From Zoogloea sp044344315 (GTDB lineage: Bacteria; Pseudomonadota; Gammaproteobacteria; Burkholderiales; Rhodocyclaceae): a DNA stretch of 64,000 bases. A model generated the notes under the pieces. It ran no database searches and was not told where the DNA came from. It was given only the letters and a program-made list of their open reading frames with translations. Both the position numbers and the translations under genes were made by a program. Of the stretch, positions 35,036-43,805 are shown piece by piece (within the stretch, counting starts at the first letter, position 1; the number at the start of each line of letters is the position of its first letter). The stretch covers positions 33,466 through 97,465 of the forward strand of contig NZ_JBIJDC010000002.1 in assembly GCF_044344315.1 (NCBI RefSeq), written 5' to 3'.

Positions 35036-35872
35036 CTAATCCGGCTGCCCCGAACGTCGGGGGTCGAAGCGCGACAGCAGACGATAGGCCGGGTGACGCA
35101 GCGGTGTGGGTAATACTGCTCGCAGCAGGGGGACAAAGCAGGCCAGACGCTTCCAGAGGGGCATGCCCAGCAGGCTGGCGCCCCGGTAGCCGCTTAGCGC
35201 CCTCTCCAGGGCATCCCGGAAGGCATGGCGCAGGTGGCTGGTTTCATCGAAACGATGGAGGATCAAGGCTTCTGGCAGGTTGGCAAAGCGCATGCCCGCC
35301 TTCGCGCAGCGAAACCACAGATCGTAGTCTTCGCTGCGCCGCAGATCGGTGCGGTAGCCGCCAACGGCCAGGATCCTGCTCCGCCGGTAGGCCACCGTGG
35401 GGTGAATGAGCGGACAGGCCCACAGCTTGGCAAGTATGTCTTCGTGGGATACGGGCATCGAGCGGACTCGGCCCAGGATGCCGACGCTGTCCATTTCCTG
35501 CGCAAAACTGCCCATGACGTCGACTGCCGGGTCTGCGCAAAAGGCCTGGATCTGCCGTGCAAAGCGCTCTGGCAGCGCCACGTCGTCACTGTCGAAACGA
35601 ACCACGAGTTCATGGTGGCAGTGCTGCAAACCGGCGTTAAGAGCACTGGCCAGGCCGACGTTACGAGGCATCACGACCGACTGGATGTTGAGCGCCGCGC
35701 GATAGCGCTCGATGACAGCCCGCGCAGCGTCTCCGATCGGCCCGTCCTCAACCAGCACCACCTCCGATGCCCCGAGGCGCTGCCCGGCCAAACTCTCCAG
35801 CGCCTGCTCCAGATGCCCCGCATCATCGCGCCCGTAGGTCGCCATCAGAACCGAGAATTCCGTACCGCTCAA
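35036..35872 (-). CDS. Family 2 glycosyltransferase
   Basis: 278 residues with a GT-A fold: FSVLMATYGRDDAGHLEQAL at the start, VVLVEDGP near 40, SVVMPRNVGLASALNAGLQH and the metal-binding FDSDD near 93-97. SEDYDLWFRCAKAG near 180 is the usual acceptor-side motif. It transfers a nucleotide-activated sugar, probably to a surface glycan; donor and acceptor cannot be told. It stands alone, without other polysaccharide genes nearby. No membrane helix is convincing; the C-terminal 60 residues have a hydrophobic stretch (RLACFVPLLRAVLP). Confidence 0.88.
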   Translation of the reverse strand: MSGTEFSVLMATYGRDDAGHLEQALESLAGQRLGASEVVLVEDGPIGDAARAVIERYRAALNIQSVVMPRNVGLASALNAGLQHCHHELVVRFDSDDVALPERFARQIQAFCADPAVDVMGSFAQEMDSVGILGRVRSMPVSHEDILAKLWACPLIHPTVAYRRSRILAVGGYRTDLRRSEDYDLWFRCAKAGMRFANLPEALILHRFDETSHLRHAFRDALERALSGYRGASLLGMPLWKRLACFVPLLRAVLPTPLRHPAYRLLSRFDPRRSGQPD

Positions 35873-36088
35873 ACCAGACCTTTCAACCCTGCGAGCACCG
35901 CAGCAATGCGGGAAACGCGTGAAGGCTCGACCCCCTGCGGAATCGAGCTATTTCGACGTAAACCCTTGAATTGTACTAGAAAACAGCTATGGCAGCCACG
36001 CCCCACCCTTAACAGGCAGCGTGCATTGACAGGTCAATGAGGGAGGTTCGTACGAAAAGAGAGACGGAGAAAGCCGCAACTACGAGCA

Positions 36089-36280
36089 TCAGCAGCGAAG
36101 AAACTCCCTCTGGCTGATGGCGATTTCGGGCAACTCCAGCGCGCCTTTTTCCGCCGTCTCGAAGGCATCGGGGACAAACAGGGGCGCGCGCCACTGGCCG
36201 TCCATCAGGAAGGCCGTCACTTCCGGACCGAAGGCGGTATGGCACAGCTTTCTGGCGAGGGCATCGAGAACTTGCTTCAT
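36089..36280 (-). CDS. Small hypothetical protein (63 aa)
   Basis: ATG 36280 is preceded by GGGAG at a good distance and gives 63 residues beginning MKQVLDALARKLCHTAFGPE and ending REFLRC. A longer reading to 36604 runs through the tRNA region and is rejected. There is no signal peptide, membrane helix or known domain. The leader contains several inverted repeats (listed separately). It lies downstream of the tRNA terminator, so it should have its own promoter. Coding status is probable, not proven. Confidence 0.5.
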   Translation of the reverse strand: MKQVLDALARKLCHTAFGPEVTAFLMDGQWRAPLFVPDAFETAEKGALELPEIAISQREFLRC

Positions 36281-36490
36281 CCTGGTCTCCCGTCGGTCCG
36301 GCCCGGAGTGGGCCGACAACACTGTCGACAGGCCCCATCCTGCGTCAGCACCGTGACATGCTGACGACAACCGCTTGTCAGCCAGACTACACAACGAGGC
36401 CGAAAGATGGCAGAAACCGATGAGAATGAGCAGGGATGAAGCGGATCCGCGGCGGGAAGCAGGAAGTCCCGCAAGAAGAAAACCGCAACC
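36281..36490 (-). promoter_or_regulatory. Hairpin-rich leader upstream of the 63-aa ORF
   Basis: This gap between the tRNA terminator and the small ORF holds several dyads: CGTCAGCA-N8-TGCTGACG at 36343-36366, an overlapping GACAA-N4-TTGTC, and GGGCC-N17-GGCCC near the ATG. No clear -35/-10 pair is visible. It could be an operator region or a structured RNA. Confidence 0.4.
36343..36366. repeat. Perfect 8-bp inverted repeat, operator-like
   Basis: CGTCAGCA CCGTGACA TGCTGACG is a 24-base dyad about 63 bases before the 63-aa ORF. Its size fits a dimeric repressor site or an RNA hairpin. Confidence 0.45.
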
Positions 36491-36553
36491 TGAAAAAACA
36501 AAACGGGGAAAACGAATCATCGCAAACCATTGCGAATCATTGTTTTCCCCGTT
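36491..36553 (-). terminator. Intrinsic terminator of the tRNA-Gly/Cys/Gly operon
   Basis: On the minus strand, AACGGGGAAAAC and GTTTTCCCCGTT (36553-36542 and 36513-36502) form a perfect 12-bp outer stem. An inner TCGCAA/TTGCGA stem fills the loop, and TTTTGTTTTTTC follows at 36503-36491. It starts just 7 bases after the CCA end of the last tRNA. Confidence 0.85.
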
Positions 36554-36559
36554 GCATTC

Positions 36560-36635
36560 TGGAGCGGCAGAAGAGTCTCGAACTCTCGACCTCAACCTTG
36601 GCAAGGTTGCGCTCTACCAACTGAGCTACTGCCGC
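36560..36635 (-). tRNA. tRNA-Gly (GCC), second copy
   Basis: 76 bases with CCA encoded. Acceptor GCGGCAG pairs with CTGCCGC. The D-arm TAGCTCAGTTGGTAGAGC and the T-loop GTTCGAGAC are intact. The anticodon loop CTTGCCAAG gives GCC. It is identical to the copy at 36762-36837. Confidence 0.96.
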
Positions 36636-36648
36636 TTTGTTCTACACC

Positions 36649-36722
36649 TGGAGGCGCGAGCCGGAGTCGAACCGACCTACACGGATTTGCAATCCGGTGC
36701 ATAACCGCTTTGCTATCGCGCC
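36649..36722 (-). tRNA. tRNA-Cys (GCA)
   Basis: 74 bases with CCA encoded. Acceptor GGCGCGA pairs with TCGCGCC. The anticodon loop ATTGCAAAT gives GCA, and the T-loop is GTTCGACTC. It sits between two identical tRNA-Gly genes. Confidence 0.96.
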
Positions 36723-36761
36723 GTGAATCAAACGGGGAAGCAAGGCTTCCCCGGAAATTCT

Positions 36762-36837
36762 TGGAGCGGCAGAAGAGTCTCGAACTCTCGACCTCAACCT
36801 TGGCAAGGTTGCGCTCTACCAACTGAGCTACTGCCGC
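36762..36837 (-). tRNA. tRNA-Gly (GCC), first copy
   Basis: 76 bases, sequence identical to the tRNA-Gly at 36560-36635, anticodon GCC, CCA encoded. It is first in the cluster and lies 57 bases downstream of pgsA on the same strand, matching the uvrC-pgsA-glyW-cysT order of other proteobacteria. A small GGGGAAGC/GCTTCCCC hairpin separates it from tRNA-Cys. Confidence 0.96.
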
Positions 36838-36894
36838 TCGACAGACCGCCATTATAGGTAAAAATTTTCGGATGTCAAATCCGAAATGCGGCTT

Positions 36895-37467
36895 TCAGCG
36901 ACTACGCTTCATCAGCTCGGGCCAGGCGCAGCGCATGTAATAACCCATGGACCACAGGGTCAGAACCGCCGCCACGTAGATCAGCACGGTACCCAGGGCC
37001 ATTCCGTCAAAACCGAAAACCGGGGCCTGGTAGAGCAACAACGGAATCGCTGACATCTGGGCAGCCGTCTTGAGCTTGCCGACAAAGGCCACCGCCACGC
37101 TACCCGCTGCCCCCACTTTGGCCATCCACTCGCGCAGGGCCGAAATGGTGATCTCGCGACCAATGATGACCAGTGCAATCAGCGAATCCACTCGCCCCAG
37201 GTGCACCAGCACGATCAGGGCAGCCGCCACCATCAGCTTGTCCGCCACCGGATCAAGGAAGGCGCCAAAAGCCGAGGTCTGGCCAAGGGAGCGTGCCAGG
37301 TAGCCGTCGAACCAGTCCGTCACGGCCGCGGCGACAAAGGTCAACGTGGCCACCAGGTTCTTGTCTTCCGCAGAAATGGCGGTGTCCGGAAGGTAGTAGA
37401 TGCCGACGAAAAAGGGGATCAGGGCAATACGTGCCCAGGTCAGGGAGTTGGGGATATTGAAAAGCAT
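36895..37467 (-). CDS. pgsA: CDP-diacylglycerol-glycerol-3-phosphate 3-phosphatidyltransferase
   Basis: 190 residues, multi-pass membrane protein. The CDP-alcohol phosphotransferase motif (D-G-x2-A-R-x8-G-x3-D-x3-D) is visible as DGYLARSLGQTSAFGAFLD followed by PVADK, near residues 53-77. The start NIPNSLTWARIALIPFF is typical of PgsA. It makes phosphatidylglycerol-phosphate, the first step to phosphatidylglycerol and cardiolipin. It follows uvrC after 15 bases and precedes the tRNA cluster. Confidence 0.95.
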   Translation of the reverse strand: MLFNIPNSLTWARIALIPFFVGIYYLPDTAISAEDKNLVATLTFVAAAVTDWFDGYLARSLGQTSAFGAFLDPVADKLMVAAALIVLVHLGRVDSLIALVIIGREITISALREWMAKVGAAGSVAVAFVGKLKTAAQMSAIPLLLYQAPVFGFDGMALGTVLIYVAAVLTLWSMGYYMRCAWPELMKRSR

Positions 37468-37482
37468 GTCGGCGTTTGCGGG

Positions 37483-39279
37483 CTATCGCATCGCATTGTA
37501 TATCTGTTCGGCAAGATGCCGGTTGATGCCTTCCACACGACACAGATCCTCAATCGTGGCCTTTCGCACACCATCGATACCGCCAAACGCGGCCAGCAGC
37601 TTTTTGCGCCGTGTCGGCCCCACCCCGGCAATGTCCTCCAGGCGCGAGGTGTTGCGGGTCTTGGCCCGTCGGGCACGGTGGCCGGTGATGGCAAAGCGAT
37701 GCGCCTCGTCACGGATCTCCTGGATCAGGTGCAGCGCCGGTGCATCGGGGCGCATGTGCACCGGCTCGCGCCCGTCGGGGAAGACCAGCTCTTCCAGCCC
37801 CGGCTTGCGGCTCTCCCCCTTGGCCACACCGAACATGGTGATGGCCTCCAGCCCCAGTTCGGCCAGCACCTCCCTGGCAACGCCCATCTGGCCCTTGCCG
37901 CCGTCGATGAGGATCAGGTCGGGGCGAACGCCTTCTCCGGCAGCCACCTTCTCGTAGCGCCGGGTCAGAGCCTGGCGCATGGCGGCGTAGTCGTCACCCG
38001 CAGTAATGCCGGCGATGTTGTAGCGCCGGTACTCGGAGTTCTTCATGGCCTTGCCATCCCACACCACGCAGGAGGCCACGGTGGCTTCGCCCATGGTGTG
38101 GGAAATGTCGAAACACTCGATTCGGCTGGGTGTATCGGCCAGGCCAAGGGCATCGCGCAGGGCCTCGAGGCGCTGCTCACCCCGGCTGGACTCCTGCTCC
38201 CGCACCATCAGGGCCAGGCCGGCGTTGTTCTCGGCCATGCTCATCCACGCCCGCTCGTTTTCGTAGCGGGCCGCCATGACGCCGAGCTTCCCTTCGACCA
38301 CCTCGTCGAGCGCCTCCTTAATGGTCGCAGGGTCGACATTGACCAGGATCTTTCCCGGCAAGGGGTGGTCCAGGTAGTGCTGCTCGACAAAAGCCACCAG
38401 CGCATCCAGTGGCGTGCAGCCCTGGGCGTTGCTGGGGAACAGGGGCCGGTCACCGAGATGGCGCCCGCCACGGATCATGGCCAGGTTGACGCACACCATG
38501 CCGCCCCGCTCCACCGCAGCCAGCACATCCACGTCCTCATCCCTGGCGCTTTCGACAAACTGCTTGTGAAGCACAGCCTGCAGGTTGCGGATCTGGTCGC
38601 GATAGACGACGGCCTTCTCGAAGGCCAGCGCATCCGATGCCTCCTGCATGCGCCTGGACAAGTCGTCCACCACGTCGCCATGACGCCCGTTGAGGAACAG
38701 GCTGGCCAACTGCACGTCGGCGGCGTAGGCATCCTTGTCGATCAGCCCGACACAGGGCCCGGTGCAGCGCTGGATCTGGTGCAGCAGACAGGGCCGCGAG
38801 CGGTTGCTGAAAGTGCTGTCCTCGCAAGTGCGCAGGCGAAAGATCTTCTGCATCAGGTGCAGGCTTTCGCGCACGGCCCAGCTGTTGGGAAAGGGCCCGA
38901 AATAGCGTACACCCTTCCGGAAACCACCCCGGTGATAGTAGATCTGCGGAAAGTCCCCCCCAGACAGGGCGATGTAGGGGTAGGACTTGTCGTCGCGGAA
39001 CAGGATGTTGTACTTGGGCCCGAGGCTCTTGATGAGGTTGTTCTCGAGGATCAGGGCCTCGGCCTCGGAGCGGGTGGCGGTGATATCGACGCGCGCCACC
39101 TGCCCTACCATGATGGCGATGCGCGGACTGAGCTGGGTGCGCTGAAAATAGGACGACACCCGGCGCCTGAGGTTCTTCGCCTTGCCCACGTACAGCACGG
39201 CCTCGTCGGCCCCGATCATGCGATAGACACCGGGCTCCTCGGTCAGGGTGCGCAGGAAGACTTTGGCGTCGAAGGCCAC
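37483..39279 (-). CDS. uvrC: Excinuclease ABC subunit C
   Basis: 598 residues from GTG 39279, which has CGGAG upstream and lies 14 bases after nagZ; a longer reading to 39477 enters nagZ and is rejected. A GIY-YIG nuclease domain is at the N-terminus (PGVYRMIGADEAVLYVGKAK), followed by a UVR motif, the RNase H-like second nuclease domain, and a C-terminal double helix-hairpin-helix (DIAGVGPTRRKKLLAAFGG). UvrC makes both incisions in nucleotide excision repair. Confidence 0.95.
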   Translation of the reverse strand: MAFDAKVFLRTLTEEPGVYRMIGADEAVLYVGKAKNLRRRVSSYFQRTQLSPRIAIMVGQVARVDITATRSEAEALILENNLIKSLGPKYNILFRDDKSYPYIALSGGDFPQIYYHRGGFRKGVRYFGPFPNSWAVRESLHLMQKIFRLRTCEDSTFSNRSRPCLLHQIQRCTGPCVGLIDKDAYAADVQLASLFLNGRHGDVVDDLSRRMQEASDALAFEKAVVYRDQIRNLQAVLHKQFVESARDEDVDVLAAVERGGMVCVNLAMIRGGRHLGDRPLFPSNAQGCTPLDALVAFVEQHYLDHPLPGKILVNVDPATIKEALDEVVEGKLGVMAARYENERAWMSMAENNAGLALMVREQESSRGEQRLEALRDALGLADTPSRIECFDISHTMGEATVASCVVWDGKAMKNSEYRRYNIAGITAGDDYAAMRQALTRRYEKVAAGEGVRPDLILIDGGKGQMGVAREVLAELGLEAITMFGVAKGESRKPGLEELVFPDGREPVHMRPDAPALHLIQEIRDEAHRFAITGHRARRAKTRNTSRLEDIAGVGPTRRKKLLAAFGGIDGVRKATIEDLCRVEGINRHLAEQIYNAMR

Positions 39280-39293
39280 GAACGAACTCCGGC

Positions 39294-40331
39294 TCAGGCG
39301 AGGGCCAGCACGCCGTCGCGGGCCGCGCGGTAAGGCGCCCAGCCGGCCAGGGTGCCTGGATCGGCCGGCGCCGTACCCGGCCTGGGGCGCAGGGCCACGA
39401 TGCGCTCGCGGCTGCCCGCGTGGGCCTGGGGGTGCCAGTTGTCGAGCAGGTCTACGGCCATGTCCGGGCGGTTGCACACCAGCACCATGTCGCAGCCGGC
39501 CGAGTGGGCCGCCTCGGCCCGGGCGACGATGCCGCCGGCCACGCTGGCGCCCTCCATGGTCAGGTCGTCGCTGAAGATCACGCCCTGGAAACCGAGCTTG
39601 CCGCGCAGGATGTCCTGCAACCAGAAGCGGGAAAAGCCCGCCGGACGGGCGTCGATGTTCTCGAAGATGACATGGGCCGGCATCACGCCGCCGAGCTGGG
39701 CGGAGAGCAGGCGGAAAGGAAGGATGTCCTCGGCCCAGACGTCCTCGAAGCTGCGTCCATCAACGGGAATCGCCACGTGGGAGTCCGCCTCGACGGCCCC
39801 ATGTCCGGGAAAATGCTTGCCCACCGCCCGCAGGCCACCGTCGGCCAGCCCGGCCACGACCTCGCCGGCCAGCTCGACGGTGACCTGGGGATCCCGATGG
39901 AAGGCCCGGTCGCCGATGACGCTGCTGACGCCGTAATCCAGGTCGAGCACCGGCGCATAACTCAGGTCCACACCATGGGCCCGCAGCTCCGCCGCGAGCA
40001 CAAAACCGGCCTGGCGGGCACAAGCCCTGCCAACTGCCGGATCGGCAGCCCAGGCCTCACCGAGGCGACGCATCGCCGGCAGCCGGGTGAAGCCCTCACG
40101 GAAACGCTGCACGCGCCCGCCTTCATGATCGACAGAAATCACCAGCTCCGGCCGGGCCGCGCGGATCGCCCCGGTGAGGGCGCGCAACTGCGCCGGCTCG
40201 GCATAGTTGCGGGCAAACAGGATGACGCCGCCGACAAGGGGATGCTGCAGGATCTCCCGCTCTTCGGCGGTGATCTCATGGGCAGCCACGTCGAGCATGA
40301 CGGGGCCGGGAAGGGCAGGAGATAACTTCAT
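39294..40331 (-). CDS. nagZ: Beta-N-acetylhexosaminidase NagZ
   Basis: 345 residues, family GH3. Motifs: SVDHEGGRVQRF near 65-76, the SYAPVLDLDYG segment, and the catalytic loop KHFPGHGAVEADSHVAIP near 168-185, with the Asp/His dyad typical of NagZ. It removes GlcNAc from anhydro-muropeptides during cell-wall recycling in the cytoplasm. It overlaps acpS by 4 bases. Confidence 0.95.
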   Translation of the reverse strand: MKLSPALPGPVMLDVAAHEITAEEREILQHPLVGGVILFARNYAEPAQLRALTGAIRAARPELVISVDHEGGRVQRFREGFTRLPAMRRLGEAWAADPAVGRACARQAGFVLAAELRAHGVDLSYAPVLDLDYGVSSVIGDRAFHRDPQVTVELAGEVVAGLADGGLRAVGKHFPGHGAVEADSHVAIPVDGRSFEDVWAEDILPFRLLSAQLGGVMPAHVIFENIDARPAGFSRFWLQDILRGKLGFQGVIFSDDLTMEGASVAGGIVARAEAAHSAGCDMVLVCNRPDMAVDLLDNWHPQAHAGSRERIVALRPRPGTAPADPGTLAGWAPYRAARDGVLALA

Positions 40332-40705
40332 GGTCTTTCGATGACGGCAAAGGCGACAACATAGTCGGCCTCGTCGGACAGGCTGAGATGGGCGCTGAGA
40401 CCCCGCTCCGCCATGTAGTCGGCAAGGCCTGGCGAATACTCGAAGTGCGGCTTTCCCAGGGCATCGTGGCCGACCCGCATTGCATGCAGCGTGGCCGGCG
40501 CGGCAACGCCGGTACCCAGCGCCTTGCCAAAGGCCTCCTTGGCGGCAAAGCGCTTGGCCAGGAAACGGGCCGGCGCGGATGCGGCCTGGAAGGCGGCGCG
40601 CTCGGACGCATCCAGGATGCGCTCGGCGAAACGCACACCGTGGCGGATCAGCGCATCCTCCATGCGGGCCACCCGCACGATGTCGGTACCGACCCCGTGG
40701 ATCAC
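40328..40705 (-). CDS. acpS: Holo-[acyl-carrier-protein] synthase
   Basis: 125 residues. The N-terminal GVGTDIVRVARME and the KRFAAKEAFGKALGTG motif near 50-65 are diagnostic; the Asp and Glu that bind magnesium are present. AcpS puts the phosphopantetheine arm on AcpP, which is encoded further on in this window. It overlaps pdxJ and nagZ by 4 bases each, indicating translational coupling. Confidence 0.95.
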   Translation of the reverse strand: MIHGVGTDIVRVARMEDALIRHGVRFAERILDASERAAFQAASAPARFLAKRFAAKEAFGKALGTGVAAPATLHAMRVGHDALGKPHFEYSPGLADYMAERGLSAHLSLSDEADYVVAFAVIERP

Positions 40706-41463
40706 GCCTGCTCGCCGCGCTCGGCAGCTTCCCGCATGAGGCGTTTCATCTCGCGCACCGCCTCACGCAGGCCGGTGAACACCGAGCGACTGACAATGGC
40801 GTGCCCGATGTGCAGCTCGCGAATCCCCGGCAGACGGGCGATGGGCTGGACGTTGTAGTAGTTGAGGGCGTGGCCGGCATTGAAGCGCAGCCCGAGCTGC
40901 CGTATCGCGGCCCCCGCCTGGCGGATCTTGTCGATCTCGGCCAGCACCGCCGGGCTCTCGGCGTCGCGCCCTGCACCGTGGAAAACATGGGCATAGGGGC
41001 CGGTATGGATCTCGCACACCTTTGCGCCAATCCGCGCCGCCGCCTCCACCTGGGCGATCTCGGCATCGATGAAGACGCTGACGATGATGCCCTCCTCTGC
41101 CAGACGCGCCACGGCATCCTTGAGGCGGGCCTCCTGGGAAACGATGTCGAGGCCGCCTTCGGTAGTCACCTCATGACGCCCCTCGGGCACGAACATGGCC
41201 ATCTGGGGCTTCAAGGCGCAAGCGATGCCGACCATCTCGTCGGTCGCCGCCATCTCGAGGTTGAGCTTGATCTGGGTGAGCTCACCAAGCTTGCGTACAT
41301 CCGCATCCTGGATATGGCGGCGATCCTCGCGCAGGTGCACGGTGATGCCGTCCGCACCACCAAGATGGGCTTCCACGGCGGCCCAGCAGGGATCGGGCTC
41401 CCAGGTGCGACGGGCCTGGCGCAGGGTGGCCACGTGGTCGATATTGACGCCGAGTTCGATCAA
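40702..41463 (-). CDS. pdxJ: Pyridoxine 5'-phosphate synthase
   Basis: 253 residues. The N-terminal LGVNIDHVATLRQARR, GADGITVHLREDRRHI near 35-50 and GLRFNAGHALNYYN near 200 are the known active-site segments. PdxJ makes pyridoxine phosphate from deoxyxylulose phosphate and aminoacetone phosphate. Four-base overlaps with recO before and acpS after give a tight operon. Confidence 0.96.
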   Translation of the reverse strand: MIELGVNIDHVATLRQARRTWEPDPCWAAVEAHLGGADGITVHLREDRRHIQDADVRKLGELTQIKLNLEMAATDEMVGIACALKPQMAMFVPEGRHEVTTEGGLDIVSQEARLKDAVARLAEEGIIVSVFIDAEIAQVEAAARIGAKVCEIHTGPYAHVFHGAGRDAESPAVLAEIDKIRQAGAAIRQLGLRFNAGHALNYYNVQPIARLPGIRELHIGHAIVSRSVFTGLREAVREMKRLMREAAERGEQA

Positions 41464-42197
41464 GAGGGGTCTCCGGGATAGGCAAACAGTTCAGTGAACA
41501 CACGGCGGGACTGGAGCACCTGCCCGCCGAGGTAATGCTGGATGAGCCGGCGCATCAGGGCCTTGCTCTGGGCCAGGGTATCGGGATCGCGAAGATCCTG
41601 GTGGGCCATGTCGATGAGCGTCTTGCCACGGACCACCGCCGGATCGTCGATCCCGTGTTCGTCCAGGGCTACCGCACCGCGCTCGATTATATAGGCGTAG
41701 TAAGTGTCGGGCCGGACAGGCACGCCGTCGCAATCCGACTCCAGCTCAAGGCCGTAACCGAGCTCCTGGAGCAGCGCCAGCTCGAAGCGCCGGAGCACCA
41801 CTTCCTGGGATTCGCCCACGGCCAGTGCCCGCAAAGCTCCACCGTAGGCCTGGTAGAGCGCCGGGTGGGCATCTTCCCGGGGCATCAGGCGCAATAGGAG
41901 CTCGTTGAGGTAATAGGCGCACAGCAAGGCCTGGCCCCCGAGGAGCGGTTGCCCGCCCTGCCACTCGGCACGGACCAGGGTCTTCATCTCGCAGCCCCCG
42001 CTCCAGTCGATGAACAGGGGCTGAAAGGCCATCAGCACGCCGCGGAGCTGCGACATGGGACGCCGCGCGCCCTTGGCCACCAGGCCGATGCGGCCGTGGT
42101 CGCGGCTGAAAACCTCGACGATCAGGCTGGTTTCCCGGTAGGGATAGCTGTGCAGCACGAAGCCGGGCTGCTGGTCGATACGCTGCCTGACACTCAC
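41460..42197 (-). CDS. recO: DNA repair protein RecO
   Basis: 245 residues. An N-terminal OB-fold (FVLHSYPYRETSLIVEVFSR, HGRIGLVAKGARRPMS) is followed by the helical RecO C-terminal domain. It loads RecA together with RecR. No zinc-binding Cys cluster is seen, which is normal for proteobacterial RecO. It is located 21 bases after era. Confidence 0.93.
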   Translation of the reverse strand: MSVRQRIDQQPGFVLHSYPYRETSLIVEVFSRDHGRIGLVAKGARRPMSQLRGVLMAFQPLFIDWSGGCEMKTLVRAEWQGGQPLLGGQALLCAYYLNELLLRLMPREDAHPALYQAYGGALRALAVGESQEVVLRRFELALLQELGYGLELESDCDGVPVRPDTYYAYIIERGAVALDEHGIDDPAVVRGKTLIDMAHQDLRDPDTLAQSKALMRRLIQHYLGGQVLQSRRVFTELFAYPGDPS

Positions 42198-42218
42198 GGC
42201 GGGCAGTTCCGGCCGGGC

Positions 42219-43127
42219 TTACTCGTAACCGAGGCTCTTGAGGGCCCGCTCGTCGTCGGCCCAGCCGCTCTTGACCTTGACCCAGACCTCCAGGAAGACC
42301 TTGGAGTCGAAGAGTTTTTCCATCTCGAGGCGGGCTTCGGTGCCGATACGCTTGAGACGCTCACCGCCCTTGCCGATCACCATGGCCTTGTGGGCCGACT
42401 TGTCGACGATGATGGCCGCATGAATGCGGCGCAGGCCAGGCTCGGCCTCAAACTTCTCGATCTCGACTGTCATGCCATAGGGCAGCTCTTCACCCAGTTG
42501 GCGGAACAGCTTCTCACGCAGGAATTCTGCCGCAAGGAAACGTTCGCTCCGGTCGGTAATGTCGTCCGCATCGAAGATCGGATCTCCGGCGGGCAGATAA
42601 GGCTGGGCCGCCTTGATCAACTGGTCGGTGTTGCGCCCTTTCTCGGCACTCACCGGGACGATCTCCGCAAACGGGAACACGGCGCTCATCTTCTGCATGA
42701 AGGGCAGCATGCGCGCTTTTTCCTCCAGGAGATCAACCTTGTTGATCACCAGGATCACCTTGGCGCCCTCGGGAAGCAGCTTGACCACCTGCTCGTCCTC
42801 GGGCCCGAAGCGACCGCTTTCGATGACGAAGAGCACCAGATCCACATCCGCCAGCACCTGGGTCACGGTGCGGTTCATGGCCCGATTGAGAGCGTTCTTG
42901 TGGCGGGTCTGGAAACCCGGGGTATCCACGAAGATGAACTGGGATGCCCCCTCAGTGAGCACACCGGTTACCCGGTGACGGGTGGTCTGGGCCTTGCGCG
43001 AAACAATGCTGATCTTCTGACCGATCAGGCGATTGAGCAGGGTGGACTTGCCGACGTTGGGACGGCCGACAATGGCGACAAAGCCCGTGCGGAAGGGCTG
43101 GTCGACAGGAGATACGGTTTCGGTCAT
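42219..43127 (-). CDS. era: GTPase Era
   Basis: 302 residues from ATG 43127, which overlaps the rnc stop (ATGA); a longer reading lies within rnc. G1 GRPNVGKST, G3 DTPG and G4 NKVD are all present, and the C-terminus is a KH RNA-binding domain (MVIGKGGERLKRIGTEARLE). Era binds the 3' end of 16S rRNA during 30S maturation. The rnc-era-recO order is conserved in proteobacteria. Confidence 0.96.
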   Translation of the reverse strand: MTETVSPVDQPFRTGFVAIVGRPNVGKSTLLNRLIGQKISIVSRKAQTTRHRVTGVLTEGASQFIFVDTPGFQTRHKNALNRAMNRTVTQVLADVDLVLFVIESGRFGPEDEQVVKLLPEGAKVILVINKVDLLEEKARMLPFMQKMSAVFPFAEIVPVSAEKGRNTDQLIKAAQPYLPAGDPIFDADDITDRSERFLAAEFLREKLFRQLGEELPYGMTVEIEKFEAEPGLRRIHAAIIVDKSAHKAMVIGKGGERLKRIGTEARLEMEKLFDSKVFLEVWVKVKSGWADDERALKSLGYE

Positions 43128-43795
43128 TGCTTGGGGAGGAGTTCCAGCGCCCGCTGGGCGGACTGCTGTTCGGCAGCGCGGCGACTCACGCCGATGCCGC
43201 GGGTCTTGAGGCCAAGGCCGGCGATCTCGCACTCGACCTCGAATTCCTGCTGGTGGGCCTCGCCACGGGTATCGGCGAGGGAGTATCGGGGAAGCGCCAT
43301 GCGCCGGCCCTGCAGCCATTCCTGCAGGGCGGTCTTGGGATCTTTCAGGGCGCGGGCCGGGTCGAGAGCGGTCAGGGACGATTCGTAGAGCCGATCAATG
43401 ACCGCCTTGGCCGCCTCGAAACCGGCATCAATGTATACCGCGGCAAAGATGGCTTCCAGTGCATCGGCGAGAATGGATGGGCGGCGATGACCGCCGCTTT
43501 TCAGCTCACCCTCACCCAGGCGCAGGTAGTCACCTAGATTCAGGCCGTCGGCAAGTCGGTGCAGGGCTTCCTGGCGCACCAGATTGGCCCGCAGGCGGGA
43601 CAAGTCGCCTTCACGCAGTTCTGCAAAACGTCCGAACAGGGCCAGGGCGGTCACGCAGTTGAGGACACTGTCCCCCAGAAACTCGAGCCGCTCATTGTGG
43701 GGCGACCCGAAACTACGATGAGTCACGGCCTGTTCGAGCAGTTCGGGGCGGGCAAAGCGATGGCCGATGGCCCGCTGCAAACCTTCCAGCTTCAT
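43124..43795 (-). CDS. rnc: Ribonuclease III
   Basis: 223 residues from ATG 43795. The RNase III signature NERLEFLGDSVLN near 37-49 is present, with the second acidic cluster ILADALEAIFAAVYIDAG, and a C-terminal double-stranded-RNA-binding domain ends in RRAAEQQSAQRALELL. It processes rRNA precursors and structured mRNAs. It is coupled to era by a 4-base overlap. Confidence 0.96.
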   Translation of the reverse strand: MKLEGLQRAIGHRFARPELLEQAVTHRSFGSPHNERLEFLGDSVLNCVTALALFGRFAELREGDLSRLRANLVRQEALHRLADGLNLGDYLRLGEGELKSGGHRRPSILADALEAIFAAVYIDAGFEAAKAVIDRLYESSLTALDPARALKDPKTALQEWLQGRRMALPRYSLADTRGEAHQQEFEVECEIAGLGLKTRGIGVSRRAAEQQSAQRALELLPKQ

Positions 43796-43805
43796 AGCGG
43801 CCTGA

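Noticed and set aside
37201..39333. Plus-strand open frame of 710 codons
   Set aside because: It is antisense to pgsA and uvrC and has no family features.
41949..43388. Plus-strand open frame of 479 codons
   Set aside because: It is opposite recO, era and rnc.
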